From NCBI RefSeq assembly GCF_039679125.1, contig NZ_CP155551.1, positions 3,224,001 through 3,288,000 on the forward strand: a DNA stretch of 64,000 nucleotides, given 5' to 3'. The DNA comes from Blastococcus sp. HT6-4. GTDB taxonomy: Bacteria; Actinomycetota; Actinomycetes; Mycobacteriales; Geodermatophilaceae. The notes beneath the pieces are model-generated. The model made no database searches. It was given only the letters and a program-made list of their open reading frames with translations, and was not told where the DNA came from. This document shows positions 41,582-51,215 of the stretch, piece by piece (the first letter of the stretch is position 1; the number at the start of each line of letters is the position of its first letter). A program made the translations under genes and the position numbers.

Positions 41582-42082
41582 TCAGGTCACGATGCGCGGC
41601 GGGCCCGTCCACGGGCCGTCCAGGACCTCCGGCAGCACGGCGGCGAGCTCGAGGGGCGCGAAGGCCTCGGCGCTCGCGGCGATCTCGTCGGGCGTCCACC
41701 ACCGGTGCGGCTCGTCGGCCAGCACCTCGAGGTCGGTGCGCGCCCCGGGTGCGACCTCGTGGACGACGTCCCGGAGGACGAAGAACGTCTCTCTGGAGTC
41801 GAACACCTGGCTGCCGAACGCGCCGACGTGCCGGCGGAACCAGACCGGCCCCTCCAGCGCCGCGGCGTCGACGCGGAGTCCGATCTCCTCGGCCAGCTCC
41901 CGGACGGCGGCCGTCCGCGGCGTCTCGCCGTTCTCCACTCCCCCACCGGGCGTGTACCAGAACAGGACGTCACCGGGTGGCCGCTCGGGGTCGGTCAGGC
42001 GCGCACCCAGCAGCAGCACCCGGCCGGCCGGGTCGAGGACGACGACGCGGGCGGTGGGCCGGACGATCGCCCGGTCAGTCAC
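41582..42082 (-). CDS. Nudix hydrolase
   Basis: The 166-residue protein has a full Nudix box: GGGVENGETPRTAAVRELAE then EIGL, matching G-x5-E-x7-REU-x-EE-x-G-U. It hydrolyses nucleoside diphosphates linked to another moiety. The substrate is not predictable; its position after trmD in some actinobacteria suggests housekeeping of nucleotides. The GTG start overlaps the trmD end by 8 nt (GTGACTGA), so it is coupled. Normal length. Confidence 0.92.
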   Translation of the reverse strand: MTDRAIVRPTARVVVLDPAGRVLLLGARLTDPERPPGDVLFWYTPGGGVENGETPRTAAVRELAEEIGLRVDAAALEGPVWFRRHVGAFGSQVFDSRETFFVLRDVVHEVAPGARTDLEVLADEPHRWWTPDEIAASAEAFAPLELAAVLPEVLDGPWTGPPRIVT

Positions 42083-42818
42083 CGGCCAGCGCCGCGCGCT
42101 CGGCGTCGGTCAGCGCGTCGTCGGGGAGCGCCGCCAGCAGGTCGGGCCTGCGGGCCGCGGTGCGGCGCAGCGACTCCGCGCGCCGCCAGCGGTCGATGGC
42201 CGCGTGGTCGCCGGACAGCAGGACGGGAGGCACCTCGTGCCCGCGCCAGGTGGCCGGGCGGGTGTAGGACGGGCCCTCGAGCAGGCCGTCGGCGTGCGAG
42301 TCGAACTCGACCGATTCCCGGTTGCCCACGACGCCGGGGATGAGCCGGGTGACCGCCTCGGTCATGACCAGGACGGCGGACTCCCCGCCGGCGAGCACGT
42401 AGTCGCCGATGGAGACCTCCGAGACCGGCCCGGCGTCGGCGGCCCAGTCGGGGACCCGCTGGTCGATGCCCTCGTAGCGGCCGCAGGCGAAGACCAGCCC
42501 GGGCTCGGTGGCCCATTCGGCGGCCATGCGCTGGGTGAAGGGCCGGCCGGCAGGCGTGGGCACGACGAGACGGGTTCCGGGTGGCCGGACCGCCTCCAGC
42601 GCCAGGGCCCACGGCTCGGGCTTCATCACCATGCCGGGGCCACCGCCGTAGGGGGCGTCGTCGACGGTGCGGTGCACGTCGTCGGTCCACTGCCGCAGGT
42701 CGTGCACGCCGACGCTGAGCAGCCCGCGCTCGATGGCCTTGCCCAGGAGCGACTGGCGCAGCGGCGCCAGGTACTCGGGGAAGATCGTGACGACGTCGAT
42801 GCGGAAGGCGCCGCTCAC
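42075..42818 (-). CDS. trmD: tRNA (guanine-N1)-methyltransferase
   Basis: TrmD methylates G37 of tRNAs with SAM, preventing frameshifts. The 247-residue protein has FRIDVVTIFPEYLAPLRQSL at its N-terminus, DDAPYGGGPGMVMKPEP, and the knot-forming SAM site (CGRYEGIDQRV, VSEVSIGDYVLAGGESA, IPGVVGNRESVEFDS). The GTG start overlaps the rimM stop by GTGA, which sets the start; longer frames upstream are antisense or shadow. Family length. Confidence 0.97.
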   Translation of the reverse strand: MSGAFRIDVVTIFPEYLAPLRQSLLGKAIERGLLSVGVHDLRQWTDDVHRTVDDAPYGGGPGMVMKPEPWALALEAVRPPGTRLVVPTPAGRPFTQRMAAEWATEPGLVFACGRYEGIDQRVPDWAADAGPVSEVSIGDYVLAGGESAVLVMTEAVTRLIPGVVGNRESVEFDSHADGLLEGPSYTRPATWRGHEVPPVLLSGDHAAIDRWRRAESLRRTAARRPDLLAALPDDALTDAERAALAGD

Positions 42819-43357
42819 AGGTCGAGCAGCCCCTCGGGCGGGTCCACCACCAGGAACCCGCCGGCGACGTCGACGGTCGGGACGATCGCGGAGACGAACG
42901 GGATCAGCGTCTCCCCGCCCTCGGCGCGGCGGACGACCAGCAGGTCCTGCGCCTCGTGGCGGACCGCGGTGACCTCGCCGAGGACCGAGTCGTCGGTCAG
43001 CCGCGCGGTGAGGCCGACCAGCTGGTGGTCGTAGTAGGAGTCGGGCTCCTCGATCTCCGGCAGGTCCGCGATGGGGACGAGCAGGAGGGTGTTGCGCAGC
43101 TCGTCCACGGCCTCGCGGATGTCGTAGACCGCGCCGGAGGCGTCGGCCAGCTGCAGCAGCAGGGTGCCGCTGTGCCACCGCTTGTCGACGACGGTGAGCG
43201 GCCCGCGCTCGGGCGGGTCGGTGGCCAGCACCGACCCGGGGGCGAAGCGGAGGTCGGGGTCGTCGGTGCGGACCTCGACGGTGGCCAGACCACGGACACC
43301 GTGGGGCCGGCCGATGCGGCCGACCACCACGGTGTCGGTGGGTTCGCTCTGTGTCAC
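42815..43357 (-). CDS. rimM: 16S rRNA processing protein RimM
   Basis: RimM assists maturation of the 30S head with S19. The 180-residue protein shows VVVGRIGRPHGVRGLATVEV, and the PRC-barrel-like second domain (SYYDHQLVGLTARLTDDSVL, GEVTAVRHEAQDLLVVRR, LIPFVSAIVPTVDVAGGFLV). GTG at 43,357 (VTQSEPTD...) is the best start; the ribosome binding site is weak. An ATG 24 codons earlier is possible but overlaps the KH gene. Coupled to trmD. Confidence 0.95.
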   Translation of the reverse strand: MTQSEPTDTVVVGRIGRPHGVRGLATVEVRTDDPDLRFAPGSVLATDPPERGPLTVVDKRWHSGTLLLQLADASGAVYDIREAVDELRNTLLLVPIADLPEIEEPDSYYDHQLVGLTARLTDDSVLGEVTAVRHEAQDLLVVRRAEGGETLIPFVSAIVPTVDVAGGFLVVDPPEGLLDL

Positions 43358-43382
43358 GTGCTGGCGCTCGAAGAGCTCGTGC

Positions 43383-43619
43383 TCAGCGCCCGTCGGTGTC
43401 GACGACGTCGACCCGCAGGCCCCGTCCACCGACCCCGGTCATCACCTGGCGCAGCGCCTTGGCGGTGCGCCCACCGCGGCCGATGACCTTGCCGAGATCG
43501 TCCGGGTGCACCCGGATCTCGAGGGTCTTGCCGCGGCGGTTGGTGAGCAGGTCGACCGTGACGTCGTCGGGGTTGTCGACGATGCCCTTGACCAGGTGCT
43601 CGAGCGCTTCTTCGAGCAC
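43383..43619 (-). CDS. khpA: KH-domain RNA-binding protein KhpA
   Basis: This 78-residue single KH domain protein contains the signature GKVIGRGGRTAKALRQVM (G-x-x-G loop GRGG). It starts MLEEALEHLVKGIVDNPDDV. It lies 3 nt after rpsP, the standard actinobacterial order. It binds RNA, often together with KhpB. Confidence 0.95.
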   Translation of the reverse strand: MLEEALEHLVKGIVDNPDDVTVDLLTNRRGKTLEIRVHPDDLGKVIGRGGRTAKALRQVMTGVGGRGLRVDVVDTDGR

Positions 43620-43622
43620 GTC

Positions 43623-44105
43623 TTACTCGGCCGGCGTCTCGGCCGGGGCAGCCTCGGCCGCGGGGGCCTCGGCGGCGGGGGCCTCGGCAGCGTCGGCCTT
43701 GGGGGCCTCGGCCTTGGGGGCGGCCTTCTTCTTCGGGGTGGTGGCGCCGGCAGCCGGCTCCTCGCCCATGGAGTTGCGGACGGCCTCCTCGTAGAGGGCC
43801 TTCTTGTCCGGCTTCGGGGCGGCGACCTTCATGGGCGGCGGCGCGGCCTCACCCTTGAACTTCTGCCAGTCGCCGGTGACCCGGAAGATGGCGGCGACGG
43901 CCTCGGTCGGCTGCGCGCCGACACCCAGCCAGTACTGCGCGCGCTCGCTGTCGACCTCGATGAAGGACGGGTCCTCCTTCGGGTGGTACTTGCCGATCGT
44001 CTCGATCGAGCGGCCGTCCCGCTTGGTGCGGGCGTCGGCGACGACGATGCGGTAGTACGGCGCGCGCATCTTGCCCAGGCGCATGAGCTTGATCTTGGTG
44101 GCCAC
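43623..44105 (-). CDS. rpsP: 30S ribosomal protein S16
   Basis: S16 is an early 30S assembly protein. [60 protein letters not shown] and [20 protein letters not shown] fill the conserved first 80-90 residues. The 160-residue protein has an Ala/Glu/Pro/Lys-rich tail ([18 protein letters not shown]), a common actinobacterial extension. The GTG start (VATKIK) has AGGAG further upstream than usual. First gene of the rpsP-khpA-rimM-trmD cluster. Confidence 0.97.
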   Translation of the reverse strand: MATKIKLMRLGKMRAPYYRIVVADARTKRDGRSIETIGKYHPKEDPSFIEVDSERAQYWLGVGAQPTEAVAAIFRVTGDWQKFKGEAAPPPMKVAAPKPDKKALYEEAVRNSMGEEPAAGATTPKKKAAPKAEAPKADAAEAPAAEAPAAEAAPAETPAE

Positions 44106-44327
44106 GGTGTGTGGTGTTCTCCTCGAACGCTGTGTGGTTGCTCGCCGGGCGGCGTGTGGGGGTACGCCGGGGCGGAGCGATGGACACGCGCGGGCATGGT
44201 GAGAGGGCCGCACCCGACGTGTTCGACCATCCATTGTGCCAGATGCGGGGTCCCGCCGGATCAGGCCCTGGAGCAGCGCACCCGGTCCCGCGCCGGTAGC
44301 GGCAGCGGGTGGTCGTCGACGGCGGGA

Positions 44328-44687
44328 TCACCCGTCCGCGTCGGCCCCGTCCTCCGCCGCTACCAGGAAGCCGCCCCAGCCGTCGTAGGTGCCGCCGTGC
44401 CGGTTCACGATGCCCACCACCTCACGGGTGAAGGCGGCGGCGGTGTCGTGGTCGACGGCGGTCATCGCGCTGAACTCCAGCCACACGGTGAGGAACCGGC
44501 GGCGCAGCCCGTCGATCCGGTAGCCGGCGGCGACCAGCTCGCCCCCCGCCGCCTCGGCTGCCTTCCGCGACCGGAACCCGGCGAGGTGGTCGATCGGGCG
44601 GGGCTCGTGCGCTTGATCCCCCAGGCTCAGGCGCTCCTCGACCAGCTGGGCACCGAGCGCCACCTGTTCCTCGACGTCCCGCGGCAC
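44328..44687 (-). CDS. RraB-like ribonuclease E inhibitor domain protein
   Basis: The 119-residue protein matches RraB: PIDHLAGFRSRKAAEAAGGE, LVAAGYRIDGLRRRFLTVWL, MTAVDHDTAAAFTREVVGIV, NRHGGTYDGWG. In Escherichia coli RraB binds and inhibits RNase E. Here it may act on the actinobacterial RNase E/G, but this is not established. It lies 4 nt downstream of proS on the same strand and probably shares its transcript. Confidence 0.82.
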   Translation of the reverse strand: MPRDVEEQVALGAQLVEERLSLGDQAHEPRPIDHLAGFRSRKAAEAAGGELVAAGYRIDGLRRRFLTVWLEFSAMTAVDHDTAAAFTREVVGIVNRHGGTYDGWGGFLVAAEDGADADG

Positions 44688-44691
44688 GTCC

Positions 44692-46440
44692 TCAGCTCCG
44701 GACGGCGGCCAGCACGCGGGTCGCGGCGCCGTCGACCGGGATCTCCTCGCGCTCGCCGGTGGCCCGGTCGCGCAGCTCCAGGACGCCGTCGACCAGGCCG
44801 CGGCCGACGGTGACGATCGTCGGCATGCCGAGCAGCTCGGCGTCCTTGAACTTGACCCCGGGCGAGACCTTCGGGCGGTCGTCGTAGAGCACGGTCAGCC
44901 CCGCGGCCACCAGCTCGGCGGCCAGCCCCTCGGCGGCCTCGAAGATCGCCGGGTCCTTGCCGGTGGCGACGACGTGCACGTCGGCCGGGGCGACCTCGCG
45001 GGGCCAGACCAGGCCGAGTTCGTCGTGGGTGGACTCGGCGATCGCCGCGACTGCGCGGGAGACACCGATGCCGTAGGAGCCCATCGTGACGGTGACGAGC
45101 TTGCCGTTCTCGTCGAGCACCTTGAGGTCGAGCGCCTCGGCGTACTTGCGGCCCAGCTGGAAGATGTGGCCCATCTCCACGCCGCGGGCGAGCTCCAGCG
45201 GGCCGGAGCCGTCGGGCGCGGGGTCGCCGGCGAGCACCTCGGCGGCCTCGATGACGCCGTCCCAGGTGAAGTCGCGGCCGGCCACCAGGTCGAACACGTG
45301 CTTGCCGGGCTGGTTGGCGCCGGTGATCCAGCGGCTGCCGGTCACGACCCGCGGGTCGACCAGGTAGCGGATCCTCGACTCGCTCTCGCTGCCGAGCACC
45401 TGGGGGCCGATGTAGCCCTTGACCAGCGCCGGGTGCTTGTCGAACTCGGTGAACGGCTCGACCTCGGCCGGGGCGACCTGCGCCTCCAGGCGCTTGGCGT
45501 CGACGTCGCGGTTGCCGGGGATGCCGATGACCAGCGGCTCCCGCGTGCCGTCGGGGTGCACGAGGGTGACGACGACGTTCTTCAGCGTCGAGGCGGCGGT
45601 GTAGCCGGCGTCGGGGAACAGTTGCTGGGCGACGGCGACCAGCGTCTCGATGGTCGGGGTGTCGGGGGTGTCCTCGACGTGCGCCTCGGGCAGCCCCTCG
45701 AGCGGGATCTCGTCGGGGACGACGGTGGTGACCGCCTCGACGTTGGCCGCGTACCCGCCGGGCGAGCGGACGAAGGTGTCCTCACCGATCGCCGTCGGGT
45801 GCAGGAACTCCTCGCTCTTGGAGCCGCCCATGGCCCCGGACATCGCCGAGACGATGGCGTACTCCAGGCCGAGCCGGTCGAAGATCCGGATGTAGGCGTC
45901 GCGGTGCGCGGCGTAGGACTTGTCCAGCCCGGCGTCGTCGACGTCGAAGGAGTAGCTGTCCTTCATCGTGAACTCGCGGCCGCGCAGCAGGCCGGCCCGG
46001 GGTCGCGCCTCGTCCCGGAACTTGGTCTGGATCTGGTACAGCGACAGCGGCAGGTCCTTGTACGACGAGTACAGGTCCTTCACCAGGAGCGTGAACATCT
46101 CCTCGTGGGTGGGGCCGAGCAGGTGGTCCACGCCGCGGCGGTCCTTGAGCCGGAAGAGGTTGTCGCCGTACTCGGTCCAGCGGCCGGTGGCCTCGTAGGG
46201 CTCCTTGGGCAGCAGCGAGGGGAAGTGCACCTCCTGCGCGCCCATCGCGTCCATCTCCTCGCGGACGATGCGCTCGACGTTGCGGAAGACGCGGAAGCCC
46301 AGCGGCAGCCAGGTGAACCCGCCGGGGGCGGCCCGCCGGATGTAGCCGGCACGGGCCAGGAGGCGGTGACTGGCGACCTCGGCGTCGGCCGGGTCGTCCC
46401 GAAGGGTCCGCAGGAACAGGGAGGACATCCGCAACAGCAC
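44692..46440 (-). CDS. proS: Prolyl-tRNA synthetase
   Basis: Class II aminoacyl-tRNA synthetase that charges tRNA-Pro. The 582-residue protein has the bacterial-type order with an inserted editing (INS/YbaK-like) domain: [20 protein letters not shown] (motif 1 region), [20 protein letters not shown] and [11 protein letters not shown] (motif 2), [15 protein letters not shown] (motif 3 region). The C-terminal anticodon-binding domain contains [20 protein letters not shown]. The editing domain lies around residues 230-390. GTG at 46,440 with GGGAG upstream is preferred; ATG at 46,428 is the alternative. Confidence 0.97.
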   Translation of the reverse strand: MLLRMSSLFLRTLRDDPADAEVASHRLLARAGYIRRAAPGGFTWLPLGFRVFRNVERIVREEMDAMGAQEVHFPSLLPKEPYEATGRWTEYGDNLFRLKDRRGVDHLLGPTHEEMFTLLVKDLYSSYKDLPLSLYQIQTKFRDEARPRAGLLRGREFTMKDSYSFDVDDAGLDKSYAAHRDAYIRIFDRLGLEYAIVSAMSGAMGGSKSEEFLHPTAIGEDTFVRSPGGYAANVEAVTTVVPDEIPLEGLPEAHVEDTPDTPTIETLVAVAQQLFPDAGYTAASTLKNVVVTLVHPDGTREPLVIGIPGNRDVDAKRLEAQVAPAEVEPFTEFDKHPALVKGYIGPQVLGSESESRIRYLVDPRVVTGSRWITGANQPGKHVFDLVAGRDFTWDGVIEAAEVLAGDPAPDGSGPLELARGVEMGHIFQLGRKYAEALDLKVLDENGKLVTVTMGSYGIGVSRAVAAIAESTHDELGLVWPREVAPADVHVVATGKDPAIFEAAEGLAAELVAAGLTVLYDDRPKVSPGVKFKDAELLGMPTIVTVGRGLVDGVLELRDRATGEREEIPVDGAATRVLAAVRS

Positions 46441-46642
46441 GCCAGGAGTCTCCCAGGCCCGTCGAAGCGGTTTCCCGACACGTCCACCGGCCGGGCCCCG
46501 GACCGGGCACGACCTCGTGGGCGGCGGTCGCCCCCTCGGGCCACGGGCCCCGGCGGGGAGCGTCGAGTGGCTACGATCGGGCAGGTCGGAGGCGCATCGA
46601 CACACCCCCGCCGCGGGGCCGATCCCGGGAGCGAGGAAGTCC

Positions 46643-48175
46643 GTGGGCCGAGACCGTCAGCACGACGATCGCGCCGGCCGGCCGCTGCCCCCGCGGCTCG
46701 ACCCGCGCGCCGGTGCGCAGCCGCGGTCCCGTGCCGGCGCGAGCGCCGCCGGGCTGCGACCGCCGGACCGCCGCCGACGCCTCGTGCTCGGGAGCCGGGT
46801 CCTGGCCGGCGTCCTCTCGGTGCTGCTCCTCGCCGGCTCGGGCTGGGGCTGGTACCTCGGCCAGGTCGCCGACGCGACGGTGAACCGGACCGACGCCATT
46901 CCCGCCGACGGCAACGAGGACAGCGGGGACGTCGGCGAGGCGATGAACCTGCTGCTGGTCGGCAACGACAGCCGCAGCGCCCTCACCGACGAGCAGCTGG
47001 CCGAGCTCAACGCCGGCACCGACTCCGGCACCAACACCGACACGATGATCCTGGTGCACGTCCCCGCCGACGGGTCGCGTGCGTCGTTCGTCTCCTTCCC
47101 CCGCGACTCGTGGGTCGAGATCCCCGGCCACGGCGAGGACAAGCTGAACGCCGCCTACGCCTACGGCTACGCCGCCGCCGACGACGCCGCGGACGAGGCG
47201 GCCCGCCAGGCGGCCGGCGCCCAGCTGCTGGTGCGGACGATCAGCCGGCTCACCGGGCTGCAGATCGACCACTACGCCGAGGTGGACCTGCTCGGGTTCT
47301 TCGAGCTCAGCTCGGTCGTGGGCGGCGTCGAGGTCAACCTCTGCGAGGCCGTCGACGACCGCGAGTGGTCGGGCGCGGTCTTCCCGGCCGGCCCGCAGAC
47401 GATCAGCGGCGCCGACGCGCTGAGGTTCGTCCGCCAGCGGCACGGCCTGCCCGGGGGCGATTTCGACCGCATCGTCCGCCAGCAGGTCTTCATCGCCGGG
47501 GTCCTGCGCAAGATGCTCTCCGAGGACGTGCTGCTGGACCTCAGCAAGCAGCGGGAGCTCGTGCAGGCCGCCGCCGAGTCGCTCACCGTGGACGAGGACC
47601 TGAACCTGCTCCAGCTCGCCGAGCAGATGCAGTCGGTCACCACGGGCAGCATCGAGTTCCAAACCGTGCCCAACCTCGGGATCGACCGGGAGGGCAGCGC
47701 CTCCATCGTCCGGCTGGAGGACGAGGCGACCCTGCGGCAGTTCTTCGCGCAGCTGTCGGCCGAACCCGAGGACGCCGCACCGGAGGACGCCGCCCCGGCG
47801 GACCCCGTGGACCCCTCCGAGGTGGCGGTCGCCGTCTTCAACGGCTCGGGGACGAGCGGGCTGGCAGCCGAGGCCCAGGCCGACCTCGAGGCCGCCGGCT
47901 TCACGGTGGCGTCCACGGGCAACGCCGACTCCGCCGACTACGAGCAGACCGAGATCCGGCACGCCGCCGGCGACGAGGCCCTCGCCGCCACGGTCGCCGC
48001 CGCCGTCCCCGGCGCTGTCACGCGGCTCGTCGACGACGCCACGCCGGGCACCGTGCAGCTCGTCCTCGGCGCGGACTTCAACGGCATCGGGGAGGCCACC
48101 GACGCCCAGCCGCCGGCGGAACCGGTGGAGGGTGAGGACGCCCGCACCGCCGCCGACACCGGCTGCATCAACTGA
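46643..48175 (+). CDS. LytR-CpsA-Psr family protein with LytR_C domain
   Basis: LCP proteins transfer lipid-linked polymers onto peptidoglycan, or teichoic-acid-like or arabinogalactan polymers in actinobacteria. The 510-residue protein has a basic N-terminus, one membrane anchor ([20 protein letters not shown]), and the LCP domain with [34 protein letters not shown] (catalytic Arg-Asp region) and [21 protein letters not shown] LytR_C domain ([20 protein letters not shown]) lies near residue 400. GTG start with GAGGAAGTCC. An acidic linker and C-terminal tail end in GCIN. Confidence 0.93.
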   Translation: MGRDRQHDDRAGRPLPPRLDPRAGAQPRSRAGASAAGLRPPDRRRRLVLGSRVLAGVLSVLLLAGSGWGWYLGQVADATVNRTDAIPADGNEDSGDVGEAMNLLLVGNDSRSALTDEQLAELNAGTDSGTNTDTMILVHVPADGSRASFVSFPRDSWVEIPGHGEDKLNAAYAYGYAAADDAADEAARQAAGAQLLVRTISRLTGLQIDHYAEVDLLGFFELSSVVGGVEVNLCEAVDDREWSGAVFPAGPQTISGADALRFVRQRHGLPGGDFDRIVRQQVFIAGVLRKMLSEDVLLDLSKQRELVQAAAESLTVDEDLNLLQLAEQMQSVTTGSIEFQTVPNLGIDREGSASIVRLEDEATLRQFFAQLSAEPEDAAPEDAAPADPVDPSEVAVAVFNGSGTSGLAAEAQADLEAAGFTVASTGNADSADYEQTEIRHAAGDEALAATVAAAVPGAVTRLVDDATPGTVQLVLGADFNGIGEATDAQPPAEPVEGEDARTAADTGCIN

Positions 48176-48179
48176 CCCG

Positions 48180-48197
48180 CCGGCCGCTCCCGGCCGC
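48180..48197. terminator. Small palindrome between convergent LCP and amidohydrolase genes
   Basis: CGGCCG / CGGCCG with a 4-nt loop between two convergent stops. Possibly a bidirectional terminator; short. Confidence 0.35.
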
Positions 48198-48203
48198 GGG
48201 CGC

Positions 48204-49292
48204 TCAGCCGACGAGGCGGCCGCGGAGGATGGTTCGTTGCGGGCGCCGCAACGAGTCGAGGTCGGCGCGCGGATCGGTCTCGTAGACGACGACGTCGGCC
48301 GTCGCCCCCTCCTCGATCCCCCGCAGCCCGAGCCACTCGCGCGCCCGCCAGGACCCCGCGGCCAGCGCCGCCTCGGCGGGGATCCCGGCGTCGCACAGCG
48401 CCCGGATCTCGTCGGCGATCACGCCGTGGTCGATGCCGCCGCCGGCGTCGGTGCCGGCGAACACCGGCACCCCGGCCTCGTAGGCGGCCCGCACGACGGC
48501 GCCGGAGTTCGCGTACAGCCGCCGCATCGTGCTGGCGTAGCTCGGGAACTTCTTCTCCCCCGCCGCCGCGAAACCCGGGAAGTTCTCCACGTTGACCAGC
48601 GTCGGGACGACGGCGGTGCCGCGGCGGGCCATCTCGCCGATGAGCTCCTCGGTCAGCCCGGTGCCGTGCTCGATGCAGTCGATCCCGGCCTCGATGAGCC
48701 CCGGGAGCGCGTCGGTGCCGAAGGTGTGCGCGGTGACCCGGGCACCCTCCTCGTGGGCCGCCGCGATCGCCGCCGCGAGGACGTCGGCCGGCCACTCGGG
48801 CGCGAGGTCACCGACCGACCGGTCGATCCAGTCCCCCACCAGCTTCACCCAGCCGTCACCCCGGCGGGCCTGGATCCGCGTCTGCTCGACGAGGTCGTCG
48901 GGCTCGATCTCGATGCCCAGCCCCGGGATGTACCGGCGGGGGCGGGCGATGTGCCGCCCGGCCCGTATGATCGTCGGCAGCTCCGGGTCGTCGTCCAGGG
49001 CCCGGGTGTCGACCGGCGACCCGCAGTCCCGCAGCGCCAGCACCCCGGCGTCCCGCTCGGTCAGGGCCTGCTGCCGTGCGTGGGCGAGGTCCTCGACGTG
49101 CCCGCCGCCGCGCGCGATGCCCACGTGGCAGTGCGCGTCGACCAGCCCCGGGAGCAGCCAGCCGCCCCTGATGACCGTCTCCGCGCCCGGCACCGGCTCG
49201 AAGGTGAACCGCCCGTCGCGCACCCAGACGTCGCGGTGCTCCCCCTCGGGCAGCACCACCCCGGACAGGTGCAGCGACGGCAGCGTGCTCAC
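48204..49292 (-). CDS. Amidohydrolase family protein
   Basis: The 362-residue protein has the metal-binding start WLLPGLVDAHCHVG (H-x-H), a central Lys/His region (DGWVKLVGDW, ARVTAHTFGTDALPG, GIDCIEHGTGL) and a late Asp (VPVFAGTDAGGG). This is the amidohydrolase (TIM-barrel) superfamily, imidazolonepropionase/prolidase-like branch. The substrate is not predictable. The GTG start overlaps the ffh stop by GTGA, so it is probably translated with ffh, a neighbour seen in other actinobacteria. Confidence 0.9.
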   Translation of the reverse strand: MSTLPSLHLSGVVLPEGEHRDVWVRDGRFTFEPVPGAETVIRGGWLLPGLVDAHCHVGIARGGGHVEDLAHARQQALTERDAGVLALRDCGSPVDTRALDDDPELPTIIRAGRHIARPRRYIPGLGIEIEPDDLVEQTRIQARRGDGWVKLVGDWIDRSVGDLAPEWPADVLAAAIAAAHEEGARVTAHTFGTDALPGLIEAGIDCIEHGTGLTEELIGEMARRGTAVVPTLVNVENFPGFAAAGEKKFPSYASTMRRLYANSGAVVRAAYEAGVPVFAGTDAGGGIDHGVIADEIRALCDAGIPAEAALAAGSWRAREWLGLRGIEEGATADVVVYETDPRADLDSLRRPQRTILRGRLVG

Positions 49293-50863
49293 CGGCCGCG
49301 CTCGTCCTTCAGCTGGTCGAAGTTGAGCTTGGTGAGGTCGGGCAGGCCCTGCCCCGGCGGCAGACCCGGCATCCCGGCGCCGCCGAAGGGGTTGGCACCG
49401 CCCGGGAAGCCGGCGCCGGGCGGCAGGCCGGGCGCGCCCACGGGACGCCGGGCCGGGCCGCCCTTCCCCTTGCCCTTCTTCCCCTTGCCCTTCTTGGACT
49501 GCGCCTGCATCTGCCGGCCGCGGGCCTTTTTCGACATCGGGCCCATGCCGGGCAGGCCCATGCTGCCGGCCATCTGGCCCATCATCTTCTGGGCCTGGGC
49601 GAACCGCTCGAGCAGCGAGTTCACCTCGGTCACCGTCACGCCGGAACCGTTGGCGATGCGCACCCGCCGCGAGGCGTTGATGATCTTCGAGTCGACCCGC
49701 TCCTGCGGCGTCATCGACCGGATGATCGCCGCGGTGCGGTCGAGGTCGCGGTCGTTGACCTGCGCGAGCTGCTCCTTCATCTGGCCGGCGCCCGGCAGCA
49801 TGCCCAGCAGGTTCGCGATCGGGCCCATCTTGCGGATCGCCATCATCTGCTCGAGGAAGTCCTCGAGCGTGAAGCCCTCGCGGGAGGCGAACTTGCCGGC
49901 CATCTTCTCGGCCTGGTCGGCGTCGAAAGCCTGCTCGGCCTGCTCGATGAGGGTCAGCACGTCACCCATGCCGAGGATGCGCGAGGCCATCCGCTCGGGG
50001 TGGAAGACGTCGAAGTCGGTGAGCTTCTCACCGGTCGAGGCGAACATGATCGGCTGGCCGGTCACGTACCGCACCGAGAGCGCCGCACCACCGCGCGCGT
50101 CGCCGTCGAGCTTGGTCAGGACGACGCCGGAGAAGCCGACGCCCTCCTGGAAGGCCTGCGCCGTGGTGACGGCGTCCTGGCCGATCATCGCGTCGACGAC
50201 GAACAGGGTCTCGTCGGGCTGCACGGCGTCGCGGATCGAGGCGGCCTGGGCCATCAGGTCGGCGTCGATGCCCAGCCGGCCGGCGGTGTCGACGACGACG
50301 ACGTCGTGCATCGTGCGGCGGGCGTGGTCGATCGAGTCGCGGGCCACCTGCACCGGGTCGCCGACGCCGTTGCCCGGCTCCGGCGCGTAGACGTCGACCC
50401 CGGCCTGCCCGGCCACGATCGAGAGCTGGTTGACCGCGTTGGGCCGCTGGAGGTCGGCGGCGACCAGCATCGGGGTGTGGCCCTGACCCTTCAGCCACCG
50501 GCCGAGCTTGCCGGCGAGCGTGGTCTTACCGGCGCCCTGCAGACCGGCGAGCATGATCACCGTCGGCGACTGCTTGGCCAGCCGGATGCGGCGGGTCTCG
50601 CCACCGAGGATCTCGATGAGCTCCTCGTTGACGATCTTGATGACCTGCTGCGCGGGGTTCAGCGCCTGGGAGACCTCCGCACCACGGGCGCGCTCCTTGA
50701 CGGCGGTGATGAAGGCCCGCACCGCCGGCAGGGCGACATCGGCCTCCAGCAGTGCGATCCGGATCTCGCGCGCGGTCGCGTCGATGTCGGCGTCGGAGAG
50801 CCGACCCTTGCCTCGCAGGCCGGTGAAGACCTTGTCGAGGCGGTCGGAGAGGGTCTCGAACAC
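49289..50863 (-). CDS. ffh: Signal recognition particle protein Ffh
   Basis: Ffh (SRP54) binds signal peptides and 4.5S/6S SRP RNA and docks at FtsY. The 524-residue protein has N domain helices, the GTPase G1 loop LAGLQGAGKTTLAGKL (107-114), DVVVVDTAGRLGIDADLM, LTKLDGDARGG, and the Met-rich M domain (GPIANLLGMLPGAGQMKEQL, RVRIANGSGVTVTEVN). The C-terminus is Gly/Lys-rich (KKGKGKKGKGKGG) and longer than in E. coli. Ordinary family member. Confidence 0.98.
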   Translation of the reverse strand: MFETLSDRLDKVFTGLRGKGRLSDADIDATAREIRIALLEADVALPAVRAFITAVKERARGAEVSQALNPAQQVIKIVNEELIEILGGETRRIRLAKQSPTVIMLAGLQGAGKTTLAGKLGRWLKGQGHTPMLVAADLQRPNAVNQLSIVAGQAGVDVYAPEPGNGVGDPVQVARDSIDHARRTMHDVVVVDTAGRLGIDADLMAQAASIRDAVQPDETLFVVDAMIGQDAVTTAQAFQEGVGFSGVVLTKLDGDARGGAALSVRYVTGQPIMFASTGEKLTDFDVFHPERMASRILGMGDVLTLIEQAEQAFDADQAEKMAGKFASREGFTLEDFLEQMMAIRKMGPIANLLGMLPGAGQMKEQLAQVNDRDLDRTAAIIRSMTPQERVDSKIINASRRVRIANGSGVTVTEVNSLLERFAQAQKMMGQMAGSMGLPGMGPMSKKARGRQMQAQSKKGKGKKGKGKGGPARRPVGAPGLPPGAGFPGGANPFGGAGMPGLPPGQGLPDLTKLNFDQLKDERGR

Positions 50864-50940
50864 AGCACGTCCTCAGAAGTCACGGGCACGGGCTCGCCGC
50901 GCCACCTGGCTCCCAGCGTATCGAGGGAAGTCGAGCCCGG

Positions 50941-51132
50941 TCAGGCCGCGCGGTCGAGGCGGGGGGCGACCGCCGTCACGGCGGCCTCCCCGGTGACCAC
51001 GGCGGAGCCGCAGTCGGCGCAGATCCACTCGGGGCACTCGCCGCCGTCCTCGGTGTGCCCGTCGACGCACGGCGGCTGCACGAACTCCCGGTCGTCCCCG
51101 CAGCTGGGGCAGGGCCACTGGCGGCTGTCCAC
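50941..51132 (-). CDS. Small zinc-ribbon protein, 63 aa
   Basis: The GTG after GAGGAGCCTGCC starts VDSRQWPCPSCGDDREFVQP. Cys pairs CPSC and CADC, plus CVDGHTEDGGECPE, form a likely zinc ribbon. Short proteins of this type are often found near ffh and glnD in this group. Too short for the usual automatic thresholds but well supported by its ribosome binding site. Function unknown. Confidence 0.7.
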   Translation of the reverse strand: MDSRQWPCPSCGDDREFVQPPCVDGHTEDGGECPEWICADCGSAVVTGEAAVTAVAPRLDRAA

Positions 51133-51215
51133 GGCAGGCTCCTCTCGGAAAGCGGGACCGGTCCGTCCCGAACTGCCCACGACCGTCGCACGCACCACCG
51201 ACAGAACCCGGGAGA

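Noticed and set aside
44974..48135. Plus-strand frame spanning proS antisense and the LCP gene in another phase
   Set aside because: It crosses two real genes with clear motifs; shadow composition. The same applies to the frame at 51,489-54,125 over glnD and the minus-strand frame at 59,373-61,829 opposite the PhoD-like gene.
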